64,000 nucleotides of DNA. Source: Chitinolyticbacter albus. GTDB lineage: Bacteria > Pseudomonadota > Gammaproteobacteria > Burkholderiales > Chitinibacteraceae. This document shows, in pieces, positions 56,584 to 64,000 of this stretch (its first letter is position 1; every line of letters begins with the position of its first letter). The translations under genes and the position numbers were made by a program. The DNA lies in contig NZ_JANBVF010000006.1 of the NCBI RefSeq assembly GCF_024437655.1, positions 1 to 64,000 on the forward strand, given 5' to 3'. The notes under the pieces were generated by a model. That model did no database searches. It worked only from the letters and a program-made list of their open reading frames with translations, and was not told the origin of the DNA.

Positions 56584-57015
56584 TTACTTCACCACACGCA
56601 GTTGCGGACGGCCGCCGGAGGGGCGCGGCGGTTCGTCGTCCGGGCCGTCGCCGTCCTCGGCACGCGGCGAATCGGTCGGCGTTTCGGCCGCATCCTCGGG
56701 CACACCCTCGTACTCGAAGCCCATGCCCTCGCCGTTCTCGCGCGAAAAAATCGATACTACCGCACCCACCGGAATCACGATCTCGCGCGACACGCCGTTG
56801 AAGCGGGCGGAGAAGCTGACGTAATCGTTGCCCAGCGTGAGGTTGCGCGTGGCGTTGTAGCTGATGTTGAGCACGATTTCGCCGTTCTTCACGTACTCCA
56901 TCGGCACCTGGAGCTTGCCGCGCACGGCAACGACCAGATAGGGCGTGAAGCCGTGGTCCGAGCACCATTCATGGATGGCGCGGATCAGATAGGGCTTGGT
57001 CGAAGCGGATTGCAT
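56584..57015 (-). CDS. sspB: ClpXP protease specificity-enhancing factor SspB
   Basis: Adaptor delivering ssrA-tagged proteins to ClpXP. The conserved core (STKPYLIRAIHEWCSDHGFTPYL, NISYNATRNLTLGND, FSARFNGVSREI, GAVVSIFSRENG) spans about 110 residues; the acidic disordered tail ends with the ClpX-binding motif RPQLRVVK. 143 residues from ATG 57015. Downstream of sspA on the same strand. Confidence 0.95.
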   Translation of the reverse strand: MQSASTKPYLIRAIHEWCSDHGFTPYLVVAVRGKLQVPMEYVKNGEIVLNISYNATRNLTLGNDYVSFSARFNGVSREIVIPVGAVVSIFSRENGEGMGFEYEGVPEDAAETPTDSPRAEDGDGPDDEPPRPSGGRPQLRVVK

Positions 57016-57084
57016 GGGTGGCTTCTCCTGCAGGGTGGGCAAGATCGAGGGGCCAAGGCATCGCGCCCTGACCCTCGCCCGCGA

Positions 57085-57690
57085 TTACTTGCGCATTGCC
57101 TTTTCGTTCGGGGTGAGCGAATCGATGAAGGCCTGGCGGCTGAACAGGCGCTCACCATACTTCATCACCGGCGCCAGCGCCTTGGTGACTTCGATTCCAT
57201 AGTGGTCAAAACGCCACAGCAGTGGTGCGATGGCCACGTCGAGCATCGAGAACTCCTCGCCCAGCATGTACTTCTGCTTGGCGAAGATCGGCGCGATCTG
57301 GGTCAGGCTGTCACGGATGGCGACACGGGCGCCTTCCAGTGCCTTCTTGGTGGCGGCGCCGTCTTCCAGCGTCTTCACATGGACGAACAGCTCGCGCTCG
57401 AAATTGAACAGCATCAACCGGGTACGGGCACGCATCACCGGGTCGGCCGGCATCAGCTGCGGGTGCGGGAAGCGCTCGTCGATGTATTCGTTGATGATGT
57501 TCGACTCATACAGCGTGAGCTCGCGCTCGACCAGTACCGGCACTTCGTTGTACGGGTTCATCACGGCGAGGTCTTCCGGCTTGCTATGCACGTCGACGTC
57601 GATGATTTCGAAGTCCATGCCCTTCTCGAACAACACGATGCGGCAACGGTGGCTGAACGGGCAGGAGGTGCCGGAATAAAGCTTCATCAT
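57085..57690 (-). CDS. sspA: Stringent starvation protein A (GST-fold)
   Basis: 201 residues, GST-like, binds RNA polymerase and helps starvation and acid survival in relatives. N-terminal thioredoxin-like YSGTSCPFSHRCRIVLFEKGMDFEI and NEVPVLVERELTLYESNIINEYIDERFPHP are typical. Placed between petC and sspB, the usual betaproteobacterial order, but separated from petC by a terminator. Confidence 0.96.
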   Translation of the reverse strand: MMKLYSGTSCPFSHRCRIVLFEKGMDFEIIDVDVHSKPEDLAVMNPYNEVPVLVERELTLYESNIINEYIDERFPHPQLMPADPVMRARTRLMLFNFERELFVHVKTLEDGAATKKALEGARVAIRDSLTQIAPIFAKQKYMLGEEFSMLDVAIAPLLWRFDHYGIEVTKALAPVMKYGERLFSRQAFIDSLTPNEKAMRK

Positions 57691-57823
57691 GGGGCGGATT
57701 CTCCGGAGGACGATTTCGGTGAAACGGCGATTTTACCAGTCGGGGCCATGCCGAATCCAGAAAACGTGCATAAGCGACTGTTATTAAATGGAATTTCGCC
57801 ATTCAATCGAGCGTAGAAATCCA

Positions 57824-57855
57824 ATGAAAAAGGCGCCTTGCGGCGCCTTTTTCAT
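57824..57855. terminator. Terminator between petC and sspA
   Basis: ATGAAAAAGGCGCC-TTGC-GGCGCCTTTTTCAT, a perfect 14-bp stem with a 4-nt loop; on the minus strand the stem ends in a T tract after petC. Confidence 0.94.
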
Positions 57856-57866
57856 GCTGGTGCAAC

Positions 57867-58646
57867 TCAGTGGATGTCGCGCCAGTATTCCTTCTTCAGG
57901 AAGTAGCTGATCGGCACCAGGATGAACAACAGGAACAACAGCACGGCATAGCCGATCTGCTCGCGCTTCACCTTGGCCGGCTCGCCCAAGTAGACCAGAT
58001 AGTTGACGAGATCGCCCACGCGCTTGTCGTAGTCGGCCTGGTCAAAGCTGCCATTCTCGGCCACGCGGGTCAGAAGGCCCGGCTTTTCGAGCTTGAGCGA
58101 TATATGGTGCTCTTCCTTGCCGGTCTCGTGGTTCTTCACCGTCTTGATCACCGGCACCTGCTGGCCCTGCAGCTCCCACAGCACGTGCGGCATGCCGACG
58201 CTCGGGAACACCAGGTTGTTCCAGCCGGTCGGGCGCGACTCGTCGCGATAAAAGGTGCGCAGATAGGTGTAGAGCCAATCCGCGCCGCGCGAACGGGCGA
58301 TCAGCGACAGATCGGGCGGGGTGGCACCGAACCAGGCCTTGCCGTCGGCCGCCTGCATCGCCACCCGCATTGGTTCGCCGACCTTTTCGCTGGCGAACAT
58401 CAGGTTCGCCTGGATCTGCGCTTCCGTCAGGCCCAGATCCTGCAGCCGGTTGTAGCGCATCGCCGCCGCACCATGACAGGACAGGCAGTAGTTGGCGAAG
58501 GTCTGAGCGCCGCGCTGCAGCGATTCGGCATCGCGCAGATTGACCGGAGCACGATCCAGATGCACGCCGGCTTCGGACGCATGCGCCACCAGCGGCGCTG
58601 CGGCCAGCAGCAGTACGGACAGCCATTTCTTCATGTTTTGTTTCAT
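57867..58646 (-). CDS. petC: Ubiquinol-cytochrome c reductase, cytochrome c1 subunit
   Basis: Heme subunit of the bc1 complex, anchored in the inner membrane and facing the periplasm. Signal peptide (residues 1-23), heme motif CLSCH near residue 54, axial Met in the VGMPHVLWE region, and a C-terminal anchor (YAVLLFLLFILVPISYFL). 259 residues. Third gene of petABC; gap to petB is 10 bp. Confidence 0.96.
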   Translation of the reverse strand: MKQNMKKWLSVLLLAAAPLVAHASEAGVHLDRAPVNLRDAESLQRGAQTFANYCLSCHGAAAMRYNRLQDLGLTEAQIQANLMFASEKVGEPMRVAMQAADGKAWFGATPPDLSLIARSRGADWLYTYLRTFYRDESRPTGWNNLVFPSVGMPHVLWELQGQQVPVIKTVKNHETGKEEHHISLKLEKPGLLTRVAENGSFDQADYDKRVGDLVNYLVYLGEPAKVKREQIGYAVLLFLLFILVPISYFLKKEYWRDIH

Positions 58647-58656
58647 GGCGGCTCCC

Positions 58657-60009
58657 TTAAATCACCATGGCGAACGTCGTCGCCAGCACGATGGTCAGGG
58701 CAAACAGCGCCACAAAGCGCACCTGACGGCCCAGGTTGGTGTCGGTCACACGCTCGGGTACCGCCTTGGGCGTACCCAGCTTGCTGTACCACGGCATGCC
58801 CAGGAAGAAGGCGAAATAGACCACCGACAGGATCTGCGCCACGATGGTCCGGGTATTGGTCGACGGCAGCGCACCGAGGATGCCCAGACCGATGAAGGCA
58901 GTGACAAAGGCGACCAGCACCCACTTGAAGATCGGGCTTCGATAGCGGATCGACTTCACCGGGCTGCGATCCAGCCACGGCAGGAAGGCAATCAGCACCA
59001 CGGCGGCGCCCATCGCCAATACGCCCCAGACCTGGGTGCCGAGGAACGACGGAACCGCGCGCAGGATGGCGTAGAACGGCGTGAAGTACCACACCGGCGC
59101 AATGTGGGCTGGTGTCTTCAACGGATCGGCAGGGTCGAAGTTGGGGTGCTCAAGGAAGTAGCCACCCATTTCCGGCAGGAAGAACACGATCAGCGAGAAC
59201 ACCACCAGGAACACGGCAACGCCGAAGATGTCCTTGACCGTGTAGTACGGGTGGAAGGGGATGCCGTCGAGCGGAATACCGGTCTTCGGATCCTTGAGCT
59301 TCTTGATCTCGACGCCATCCGGGTTGTTGGACCCGACTTCGTGCAGCGCCACCAGGTGAGCGACGACCAGCGCCAGCAGCACCAGCGGCACGGCGATCAC
59401 GTGCAGCGCAAAGAAGCGGTTCAACGTGACATCGGACACGACGAAATCGCCGCGGATCAGTTCGGACAGGTCCGGACCGATCACCGGGATCGAGCTGAAC
59501 AGGTTCACGATCACCGCCGCGCCCCAGAACGACATCTGGCCCCAAGGCAGCAGGTAACCGAGGAACGCTTCGGCCATCAGGCACAGGAAGATCAGCGTGC
59601 CGAAGACCCAGATCAGCTCGCGCGGCTTCTGGTACGAGCCGTAGATCAGGCCGCGGAACATGTGCAGGTAGACCACGACGAAGAACATCGACGCGCCGGT
59701 GGAGTGCATGTAGCGGATGATCCAGCCGCCCGCCACGTCACGCATGATGTACTCGACCGACATGAAGGCCGTCGAGACATTGGTGCCGGGGATCAGGTTG
59801 CCATCCGGCTTGTAGTTCATCGTCAGGAAGATGCCGGTGACGATCTGGATCACCAGCACCAGCATGGCCAGCGAGCCGAAGAAGTACCAGAAATTGAAGT
59901 TTTTCGGCGCGTAGTACTCGGAAACGTGCGCCTTCCAGGTCGACGTCAGCGGGAAGCGGTCATCGACCCAACCCAGCGCCTTTTGAGCGGTTTGTTCTAG
60001 TTTGCTCAT
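58657..60009 (-). CDS. petB: Ubiquinol-cytochrome c reductase, cytochrome b subunit
   Basis: 450 residues with about eight to nine membrane helices. Heme-ligand histidines lie in GWIIRYMHSTGASMFFVVVYLHMFRG and FFALHVIAVPLVLLALVVAHLVALH. The Qo-site PEWY-like motif is seen as PVWYFTPFYAILR, with Val replacing Glu of PEWY (read AHIAPVWYFTPF). Follows petA with a 10-bp gap. Confidence 0.96.
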   Translation of the reverse strand: MSKLEQTAQKALGWVDDRFPLTSTWKAHVSEYYAPKNFNFWYFFGSLAMLVLVIQIVTGIFLTMNYKPDGNLIPGTNVSTAFMSVEYIMRDVAGGWIIRYMHSTGASMFFVVVYLHMFRGLIYGSYQKPRELIWVFGTLIFLCLMAEAFLGYLLPWGQMSFWGAAVIVNLFSSIPVIGPDLSELIRGDFVVSDVTLNRFFALHVIAVPLVLLALVVAHLVALHEVGSNNPDGVEIKKLKDPKTGIPLDGIPFHPYYTVKDIFGVAVFLVVFSLIVFFLPEMGGYFLEHPNFDPADPLKTPAHIAPVWYFTPFYAILRAVPSFLGTQVWGVLAMGAAVVLIAFLPWLDRSPVKSIRYRSPIFKWVLVAFVTAFIGLGILGALPSTNTRTIVAQILSVVYFAFFLGMPWYSKLGTPKAVPERVTDTNLGRQVRFVALFALTIVLATTFAMVI

Positions 60010-60019
60010 GCTCTACCCC

Positions 60020-60610
60020 TTACTGGTCTGCGCCGACGAGCAGCATGGAATCGCCGTTGCCGAAGAATTTGTACGGCGGGATCACCAGATTGGTCGGCGC
60101 CGGCACTCCCGAGAAGACGCGGCCGGCCAGATCGAACTTCGAGCCATGACAGGGGCAATAGAAGCCGCCCAGCCATTCGGGCCCCAGATCCGCAGGCGCA
60201 AGATCGGGCCGGAACGTCGGCGAACAGCCCAAGTGGGTACAGACGCCCTCGGCCACCCAGATATCCGGCTTGCGCGAACGGCCTTCGTTCTTGCAATACT
60301 CGGGCTGCACGCTGCCGTCGGACGCGGGATCGACCAGCTTGGGCGTGTTCTTGGCAAGGCTGGCGACCATGTCCGGGGTACGCTTCACCACCCAGACCGG
60401 CTTGCCGCGCCATTCGACGTTGATCTTCTCGCCCGGCTCAAGCTTGCTGATGTCGACCTCGACCGGCGCACCGGCGGCCTTGGCCCGCTCGGATGGGAGG
60501 AAACTTGCAATGAAAGGGGTCGCAATGCCAGCCACGGCCACGGCGCCTGCGCCGCTGGCCGCGACGAGCAGGAAGCGCCGCTTGTTGTTATCAACCTGCT
60601 GCTCACTCAT
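60020..60610 (-). CDS. petA: Ubiquinol-cytochrome c reductase, Rieske iron-sulfur subunit
   Basis: 196 residues. A twin-arginine-type N-terminus (NNKRRFLLVA) leads into a membrane anchor. The 2Fe-2S cluster boxes CTHLGC and CPCHGSKFD are intact, with the disulfide Cys in place. Starts the petA-petB-petC operon. Confidence 0.97.
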   Translation of the reverse strand: MSEQQVDNNKRRFLLVAASGAGAVAVAGIATPFIASFLPSERAKAAGAPVEVDISKLEPGEKINVEWRGKPVWVVKRTPDMVASLAKNTPKLVDPASDGSVQPEYCKNEGRSRKPDIWVAEGVCTHLGCSPTFRPDLAPADLGPEWLGGFYCPCHGSKFDLAGRVFSGVPAPTNLVIPPYKFFGNGDSMLLVGADQ

Positions 60611-60706
60611 TATCCAGTCCCTGATTGTGGAAGTTCTGGCTTATAAACCGCCGAATTCTAACCGAGCGTAGCGGGAACTGAAAGCAGCGCCCTCTCTCGA
60701 TGTTTT

Positions 60707-61216
60707 TCAGTTCCAGGTTCCCGCCACCTTGTAGCGCGCAAATTCCTGCAGCAGGCGCTCGGAAACGGCGGAAGTGATGTCGGCCACCTTTTCCTTGGCC
60801 GTGCCTGGATAGCTGATCTGGTAGGCGCGCGCCGCCACCTTCACCCCACCCTTCACCGATTGCAGGGTATAGCGCACCCTGGCCTGGGTGGGCCGCTTGG
60901 CCCGTGCGACCGGCGCGGTGAACTCGATGCGATTGCGGGTCTTGGTCACCACCTTCATGCCGCGCGACAAGCGATATTTCTCGATATCGATCATCACGTC
61001 CTGCACGGTGCGGCCTTGCAATACCGCGGACGGCGCATTCTTCATGCGCTTGAGCTCAATCTCCGGCAGTACCTCGTCCTGAGTCGGCACGGGCGTCGGC
61101 GTCGGCAAATTGATCGACGGATCAGGGATGGGGTCCTGCTGAGGCTGCAGCAAGCTGCACGCAGACACGGTGCAGGCCACGAATAGGGCCAGCAGTAGCT
61201 TGTTGCTCGGGGTCAT
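60707..61216 (-). CDS. Lipoprotein of unknown function
   Basis: 169 residues. Signal peptide ending in the lipobox VSAC (Cys20), so it is lipid-modified. A Pro/Thr linker (NLPTPTPVPTQDE) leads to a conserved-looking alpha/beta domain (LQGRTVQDVMIDIEKYRLSRG...). I do not recognise the family. Its start overlaps the stop of the Nif3-like gene by 4 bp. Confidence 0.78.
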   Translation of the reverse strand: MTPSNKLLLALFVACTVSACSLLQPQQDPIPDPSINLPTPTPVPTQDEVLPEIELKRMKNAPSAVLQGRTVQDVMIDIEKYRLSRGMKVVTKTRNRIEFTAPVARAKRPTQARVRYTLQSVKGGVKVAARAYQISYPGTAKEKVADITSAVSERLLQEFARYKVAGTWN

Positions 61217-61968
61217 ACGGGGTTTTCACACTCCAGGTGAACGACTTCCAGTGCCAGCTGGCTGGCAAGGTGCTCGCCGAGCGCACGCACGCCGTAGCGC
61301 TCGGTCGCGTGGTGGCCCGCGGCGATAAAGGCGATGCCCGACTCGCGGGCAAGATGGGTGACGAACTCCGACGCTTCGCCGGTGATGAAGCAGTCGATAC
61401 CGCCGCGCGCGGCCAGTTCATGGAAATAACTCTGCGCGCCGCCGGTACACCAGGCCACGCGCCGCACGGGCTTACCCGCATCCCCGATGACCAGCGGCTC
61501 GCGCCCCAGCGCCTCGGAGATACGCGCGCCCAGCGCGGCCAGCAAGGGCGCGCCGGGCGCCTCGCCCAGCCAGACCATGTCCTGCTCGCCGCAGCGCGCG
61601 GTGGCAACGAGGCCCAGCACGCGCGCGAGTTCCGCGTTGTTGCCAAGCGTGGGGTGGGCATCGAGCGGCAAGTGGTAGGCCAGCAGGTTGATATCGTGCG
61701 CCAATAGCCGCGCGATGCGCTGCCGCTTGGTGCCCACCACGGGCGCGGCCTCGCCCTTCCAGAAATATCCGTGATGGACCAGCAGCGTGTCGGCGCCAGC
61801 CGCGATCGCGGCATCAATCGCATCCAGACTGGCGGTGACCGCGGTGGCCAGCTTGCTCACCTCGGCACGCCCCTCGACCTGCAGACCGTTCGGGCAATAA
61901 TCGCGCCAGCGCTCAGGCTCTAGCAGTTGTCCGATATAATCGATGAGTTGCGCTCTTGGTACGGCCAT
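61213..61968 (-). CDS. Nif3-like dinuclear metal centre protein
   Basis: 251 residues of the NIF3/YbgI family: NGLQVEGRAEVSKL near residue 28, metal ligands in LLVHHGYFWKG and AYHLPLDAHP, and ITGEASEF plus AAGHHATERYG near the C-terminus. Forms hexamers; role uncertain (GTP cyclohydrolase I-like activity has been proposed for relatives). Divergent from the DegS-like gene; a long upstream frame extension is spurious. Confidence 0.92.
   Translation of the reverse strand: MAVPRAQLIDYIGQLLEPERWRDYCPNGLQVEGRAEVSKLATAVTASLDAIDAAIAAGADTLLVHHGYFWKGEAAPVVGTKRQRIARLLAHDINLLAYHLPLDAHPTLGNNAELARVLGLVATARCGEQDMVWLGEAPGAPLLAALGARISEALGREPLVIGDAGKPVRRVAWCTGGAQSYFHELAARGGIDCFITGEASEFVTHLARESGIAFIAAGHHATERYGVRALGEHLASQLALEVVHLECENPV
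61935..61940 (+). promoter_or_regulatory. Perfect -10 hexamer upstream of the DegS-like gene
   Basis: TATAAT 44 bp before the ATG at 61984, inside the 5' end of the divergent Nif3-like gene. No good -35 is visible. Confidence 0.4.
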
Positions 61969-61983
61969 TTCATCCCACGGTCT

Positions 61984-63141
61984 ATGAAAAAACTCTGGCT
62001 GATTTTCGCACAAACCACGACCATCGGCCTCGCCGCTTGGTTCCTGATCACGCTGCTTCAGCCGCAATGGCTGCCGCGAACTGCTTCCACGCAACAGCTC
62101 GTCACCGTTGAAGAGGCTGGCAAGACCGCCAGCGCGCCATCCAGTGCGGCAGCGTCGTACCGCAATGCGGCGCAGCGTGCCATGCCGGCGGTAGTCAACA
62201 TCTATACCGCCAAGGAAGTGCGTCAGCGCCATCCGCTGCTCGACGATCCGGTGTTCCGCCGCTTCTTCGGCGATGGCCTGGAGGGCGACGACACGCAGCG
62301 CGCCTCCAGCCTCGGCTCCGGCGTCCTGGTGTCCAAGGATGGCTACATCGTCACCAACAACCATGTGGTCGAATCGGCCGACGAGATCCAGGTGGCGTTG
62401 GCCGACGGGCGCACCGCGCAGGCGCGTCTCATCGGCACCGACCCGGAAACCGATCTGGCAGTGATCCGGATCGAGCTCGACCAGCTGCCCGCCATCGCCT
62501 TCGCCGATGACAGCCAGACCCAGATCGGCGACGTGGTGCTCGCCATTGGCAATCCGTTCGGGGTCGGGCAGACCGTAACCATGGGCATCGTCTCGGCCAC
62601 CAAGCGCACCCAGCTGGGCATCAACACCTTCGAGAACTTCATCCAGACCGACGCCGCCATCAATCCGGGTAACTCCGGCGGCGCGCTGATCGACACGCAA
62701 GGCAATCTGCTCGGCATCAACACGGCGATCTATTCGCGTACCGGCGGCTCGCTGGGCATTGGTTTCGCCATTCCGGCCAGCTCCGTGAAGCAGGTGATGG
62801 AAGCGATCATCAAGGACGGCAGTGTGGTGCGCGGCTGGCTGGGCGTGGAGCCGCAGGACGTCACCGCGGAGCTCGCCACCTCCTTCAAGCTGAAGGAAGC
62901 CAGCGGCGCGCTGGTGGCCGGCGTGGTCCGCAATAGCCCGGCCGACCTCGCCGGAGTGCGGCCTGGCGACATCGTGCTCACAATCAACAACCAGCCGGTC
63001 AGCAACACCGAGGCGTTGCTGAACCTGATCGCCGGGCTCAAGCCCAATCAGCAGGTGGCGCTGCAGCTCTATCGCGATGGCAAGCCGCTGACGGTGCCGG
63101 TGACGATAGGCAAACGGCCGGCGTTCCAGCAGCGCCAATAG
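61984..63141 (+). CDS. DegS/HtrA-type periplasmic serine protease with one PDZ domain
   Basis: 385 residues from ATG 61984. N-terminal membrane anchor (residues 3-25), then the trypsin-like domain with His127 (TNNHVVES), Asp157 (ETDLAVIRI) and Ser231 (NPGNSGGAL), and a single PDZ domain (about 280-375, GWLGVEPQDV, GVRPGDIVLTINNQPV). One PDZ and an anchor fit the DegS/HhoB type involved in envelope stress. Compare the J-domain hybrid protease at 14263. Confidence 0.94.
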   Translation: MKKLWLIFAQTTTIGLAAWFLITLLQPQWLPRTASTQQLVTVEEAGKTASAPSSAAASYRNAAQRAMPAVVNIYTAKEVRQRHPLLDDPVFRRFFGDGLEGDDTQRASSLGSGVLVSKDGYIVTNNHVVESADEIQVALADGRTAQARLIGTDPETDLAVIRIELDQLPAIAFADDSQTQIGDVVLAIGNPFGVGQTVTMGIVSATKRTQLGINTFENFIQTDAAINPGNSGGALIDTQGNLLGINTAIYSRTGGSLGIGFAIPASSVKQVMEAIIKDGSVVRGWLGVEPQDVTAELATSFKLKEASGALVAGVVRNSPADLAGVRPGDIVLTINNQPVSNTEALLNLIAGLKPNQQVALQLYRDGKPLTVPVTIGKRPAFQQRQ

Positions 63142-63253
63142 CTGCAAGGCGCCCAGCCGACTGAGACGGCTCGGCTGGCGCACAAGCCTAGTCGCGACGC
63201 GCCCTGCCAGTGGCGCCGCGCACCGTCTAACCCATGCGGCCACCGCCCAGACA

Positions 63254-64000
63254 TCAGTGCCCCTGCTGCAACAGCATCTCAGCCGCAGCCAAACTCTCGG
63301 GGTCGCCCAGCAATACCAGCACATCGCCCTCGGCCAGCTCGAAATCCGGGCTGGGTTGAGCCGGGGGCATGTTCTTGCGGCGCAGACTCTTCACTTCGAC
63401 GTGTAGGGCGGCAAGATCGAACTCGCCCAGCGTCTTGCCGACGGCGTTGGCGCCACCTACCAGCAACAGCGTATGCAGCCGCGGCAGTGGCCGCTCGCCG
63501 TCTTCCAGATCTTCCACCGTGCCGCGGAAGAAGCCGCGGAACATCTGGTAGCGATCCTCGCGCACCGCGCGGATACGCTTGAGCACGCGATTGAGCGGCA
63601 CGCCCAGCATCATCAGCGTGTGCGACGCCAGCATCAGGCTGCCTTCCATGATCTCCGCGACCACTTCGGCGGCGCCAGCGGCCTTCAGCTTGTCAATATC
63701 ACTATCGTCGTAGGTGCGCACGATCACCGGCAGCTCGGGGCGGATCTGGTGCACCAGCTCGAGAATGCGCAGCGCCGAGTGCGTATCGGCATAGGTGACG
63801 ATCAACGCGCGCGCGCGCATCAGGCCGGCCGCCATCAGCACCTCGCGCTTGGCGGCGTCGCCAAACACCACCGATTCGCCCGCGGCCGCCGCCTCGCGCA
63901 CTTTTTCCGGATCCAGGTCAAGCGCGAAGAAGGGGATCTCCTCCTGATTGAGCAGGCGCGCCAGGCTCTGCCCGCTGCGACCATAACCACAGACCACCAC
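63254..64000 (-). CDS. KefB-type cation:proton antiporter, C-terminal RCK part (runs off the right edge)
   Basis: The visible 248 residues start in the NAD-binding RCK_N (TrkA_N) motif VVCGYGRSGQSLARLL and include ALIVTYADTHSALRIL. An RCK_C domain follows (residues about 165-240, ending VLVLLGDPESLAAAEMLL). The membrane antiporter domain must lie beyond the window. Probably K+/H+ exchange in the CPA2 family, ligand-gated by the RCK domains. Confidence 0.88.
   Translation of the reverse strand: MVVCGYGRSGQSLARLLNQEEIPFFALDLDPEKVREAAAAGESVVFGDAAKREVLMAAGLMRARALIVTYADTHSALRILELVHQIRPELPVIVRTYDDSDIDKLKAAGAAEVVAEIMEGSLMLASHTLMMLGVPLNRVLKRIRAVREDRYQMFRGFFRGTVEDLEDGERPLPRLHTLLLVGGANAVGKTLGEFDLAALHVEVKSLRRKNMPPAQPSPDFELAEGDVLVLLGDPESLAAAEMLLQQGH

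Noticed and set aside
61213-63324. A 703-codon minus-strand frame joining the Nif3-like gene to sequence antisense to the DegS-like protease
   Set aside because: Only the last 251 codons show Nif3 features; the rest is antisense to a protease with a complete catalytic triad.

Overview
This 64 kb, GC-rich window reads as a chromosomal segment of a chitin-degrading betaproteobacterium, most likely of the order Neisseriales (a relative of Chitinibacteraceae or Chromobacteriaceae). This is inferred from a two-CBM GH18 chitinase at the left edge, betaproteobacterial gene sets (petABC-sspAB, ilvI-ilvH-ilvC with psd/pssA/leuA, sigma factor-DUF3619-DUF3106-RDD, hda/purM) and a remnant of the Neisseria-type sigma-E/anti-sigma operon. 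Genes are densely packed, many with 4-bp start/stop overlaps. I see no rRNA, tRNA, insertion sequence, prophage or CRISPR array.

Layout. 1-945: 5' part of a chitinase gene. 1.6-3.5 kb: aroK-aroB and a small membrane protein. 3.5-7.1 kb: YihY, WrbA, DUF2069 and a polyphosphate kinase 2. 7.5-11.2 kb: leuA (with an N-terminal helix-turn-helix extension), pssA and divergent psd. 11.2-15.6 kb: an accessory stretch with a decayed sigma/anti-sigma/DUF2282 (bufferin precursor-like) locus, two exported or membrane proteins of unknown function, and a J-domain/trypsin-like protease hybrid. 15.7-19.6 kb: a compact LysR-flanked operon coding for an argininosuccinate synthase-like ligase, a 2-oxoglutarate/Fe(II) oxygenase and an EamA exporter, which is the best candidate for an undescribed small-molecule pathway. 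19.8-23.2 kb: ilvC, ilvH, ilvI. 23.7-25.6 kb: ECF sigma factor, DUF3619, DUF3106 and RDD genes. 25.5-30.2 kb: lnt, corC, ybeY, an unknown exported protein and phoH. 30.2-38.6 kb: an unknown anchored protein, pgk, a SulP transporter, a membrane-anchored GH3 hexosaminidase, a UPF0149 protein, miaB and small membrane/exported proteins. 38.7-44.1 kb: threonine aldolase, bioA, a PilZ-like protein and an MFS transporter. 44.1-52.2 kb: xerC, DUF484, dapF, a CoA-binding protein, a GGDEF/EAL protein, argA and hda. 52.4-56.5 kb: purM, purN, DUF3108 and rsmB. 56.6-64 kb: sspB, sspA, petC, petB, petA, a lipoprotein, a Nif3-like protein, a DegS-like protease and the 3' part of a KefB-type antiporter.

How the genes fit together. 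Most of the window is housekeeping: aromatic and branched-chain amino acid synthesis, phospholipid head-group synthesis, purine synthesis, biotin, DAP and arginine precursors, the bc1 complex, and rRNA/tRNA modification. The accessory parts are 11.2-19.6 kb, which splits the usual ilvIHC-psd-pssA-leuA neighbourhood, and 30.2-36.5 kb, which separates miaB from phoH. Two HtrA-like proteases occur: a conventional DegS-like one (62-63 kb) and the J-domain hybrid (14-15.6 kb). Functional calls rest on motif recognition by eye; no database search was run.
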